Source: JABCYV01 sp963696025
GTDB lineage: Bacteria > Acidobacteriota > Terriglobia > Terriglobales > Acidobacteriaceae
Length of the DNA stretch: 64,000 bases
Direction: 5' to 3'
Assembly (NCBI GenBank): GCA_963696025.1
Contig: CAVOII010000007.1
Coordinates: 319,978-383,977, forward strand
Shown here: positions 63,821 through 64,000 of the stretch, one piece after another
Numbering within the stretch: the first letter of the stretch is position 1
Layout: each line of letters starts with the position of its first letter
The notes under the pieces: model-generated
Database searches by the model: none
Told to the model about the DNA's origin: nothing
The model's input: the letters and a program-made list of their open reading frames with translations, nothing else
Translations under genes and position numbers: made by a program

Positions 63821-64000
63821 CTAAACTCTCCGCCGCCAGAGAACTACCAACATAATGTTTTGGAACGTTCAAACGTCAGTCCGCCGCAGCGAGCGACGGC
63901 CCTAGAAGTCTTGGACAAAACCTGAGCTGCGAGCCACTCAAAGCTACAACACCGAATTGCCTTTCGCAATAGGATCCTTTGTTTCGGCTGTGGAAAACTG

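Overview
The window looks like chromosomal DNA from an Acidobacteriota bacterium, most likely a soil member of the Terriglobia. This is inferred from the mix of gene families: two large TonB-dependent receptors (at least one with an N-terminal carboxypeptidase-regulatory-like domain), a Ser/Thr kinase fused to TPRs, a long OmpA-family protein, many short zinc-ribbon proteins, and a dense set of exopolysaccharide genes. No rRNA, tRNA or CRISPR array was found. The window carries many broken genes: an IS-interrupted gene, in-frame stops, frameshifts and duplicated remnants.

Layout. 1-3.8 kb: tail of an outer-membrane beta-barrel gene, a HEAT-repeat membrane protein, a PgaC/IcaA-like processive glycosyltransferase, a PilZ protein and a single-domain response regulator; this looks like a c-di-GMP-linked polysaccharide locus. 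3.9-6.4 kb: a frameshifted OmpA gene and small genes. 6.4-15.65 kb: the most unusual part, one tightly packed plus-strand operon for a candidate ribosomally made, modified peptide (RiPP): PqqD-like recognition protein, radical SAM/SPASM enzyme, 58-residue three-Cys peptide, HPr-kinase-like protein, S24/S26-type peptidase, and a 1969-residue secreted DUF11/gingipain-like (C25) protein. 15.9-18.8 kb: the kinase-TPR protein. 19-28.6 kb: small genes, a conserved small gene split by an IS5-family element with a CTAG target duplication, a GT4 glycosyltransferase and a conserved unknown protein, a Flp pilin. 28.7-35.2 kb: a 5'-truncated TonB receptor, two beta-propeller proteins (one with an amber stop just after its signal peptide), and a strongly structured RNA candidate. 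35.4-38.1 kb: a serine-recombinase element inserted in an IS110 transposase remnant. 38.4-49.6 kb: a membrane protein and a glycan-use locus (MFS transporter, SIS isomerase/deaminase, ROK kinase, secreted glycoside hydrolase, TonB receptor, divergent GntR/UTRA regulator). 50.1-63.8 kb: exopolysaccharide genes with a duplicated epimerase/export-protein pair in which each copy lost the opposite gene, two multi-domain glycosyltransferases, and a TagO/WecA-like lipid-linked sugar initiating enzyme.

How the genes may work together. In the peptide operon the PqqD-like protein would bind the leader, the radical SAM enzyme would modify the Cys-rich core, the HprK-like kinase and S24/S26 peptidase would tailor or cleave it, and the C25 protein would act outside the cell; all of this is inference from domains and gene order. 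In the glycan locus, the secreted hydrolase and TonB receptor would take up an oligosaccharide, the MFS protein would carry its sugar across the inner membrane, and the ROK and SIS proteins would phosphorylate and isomerise or deaminate it under GntR control. At the right end, the TagO-like enzyme would start a lipid-linked glycan, the glycosyltransferases would extend it and the SLBB export protein would carry it through the outer membrane.
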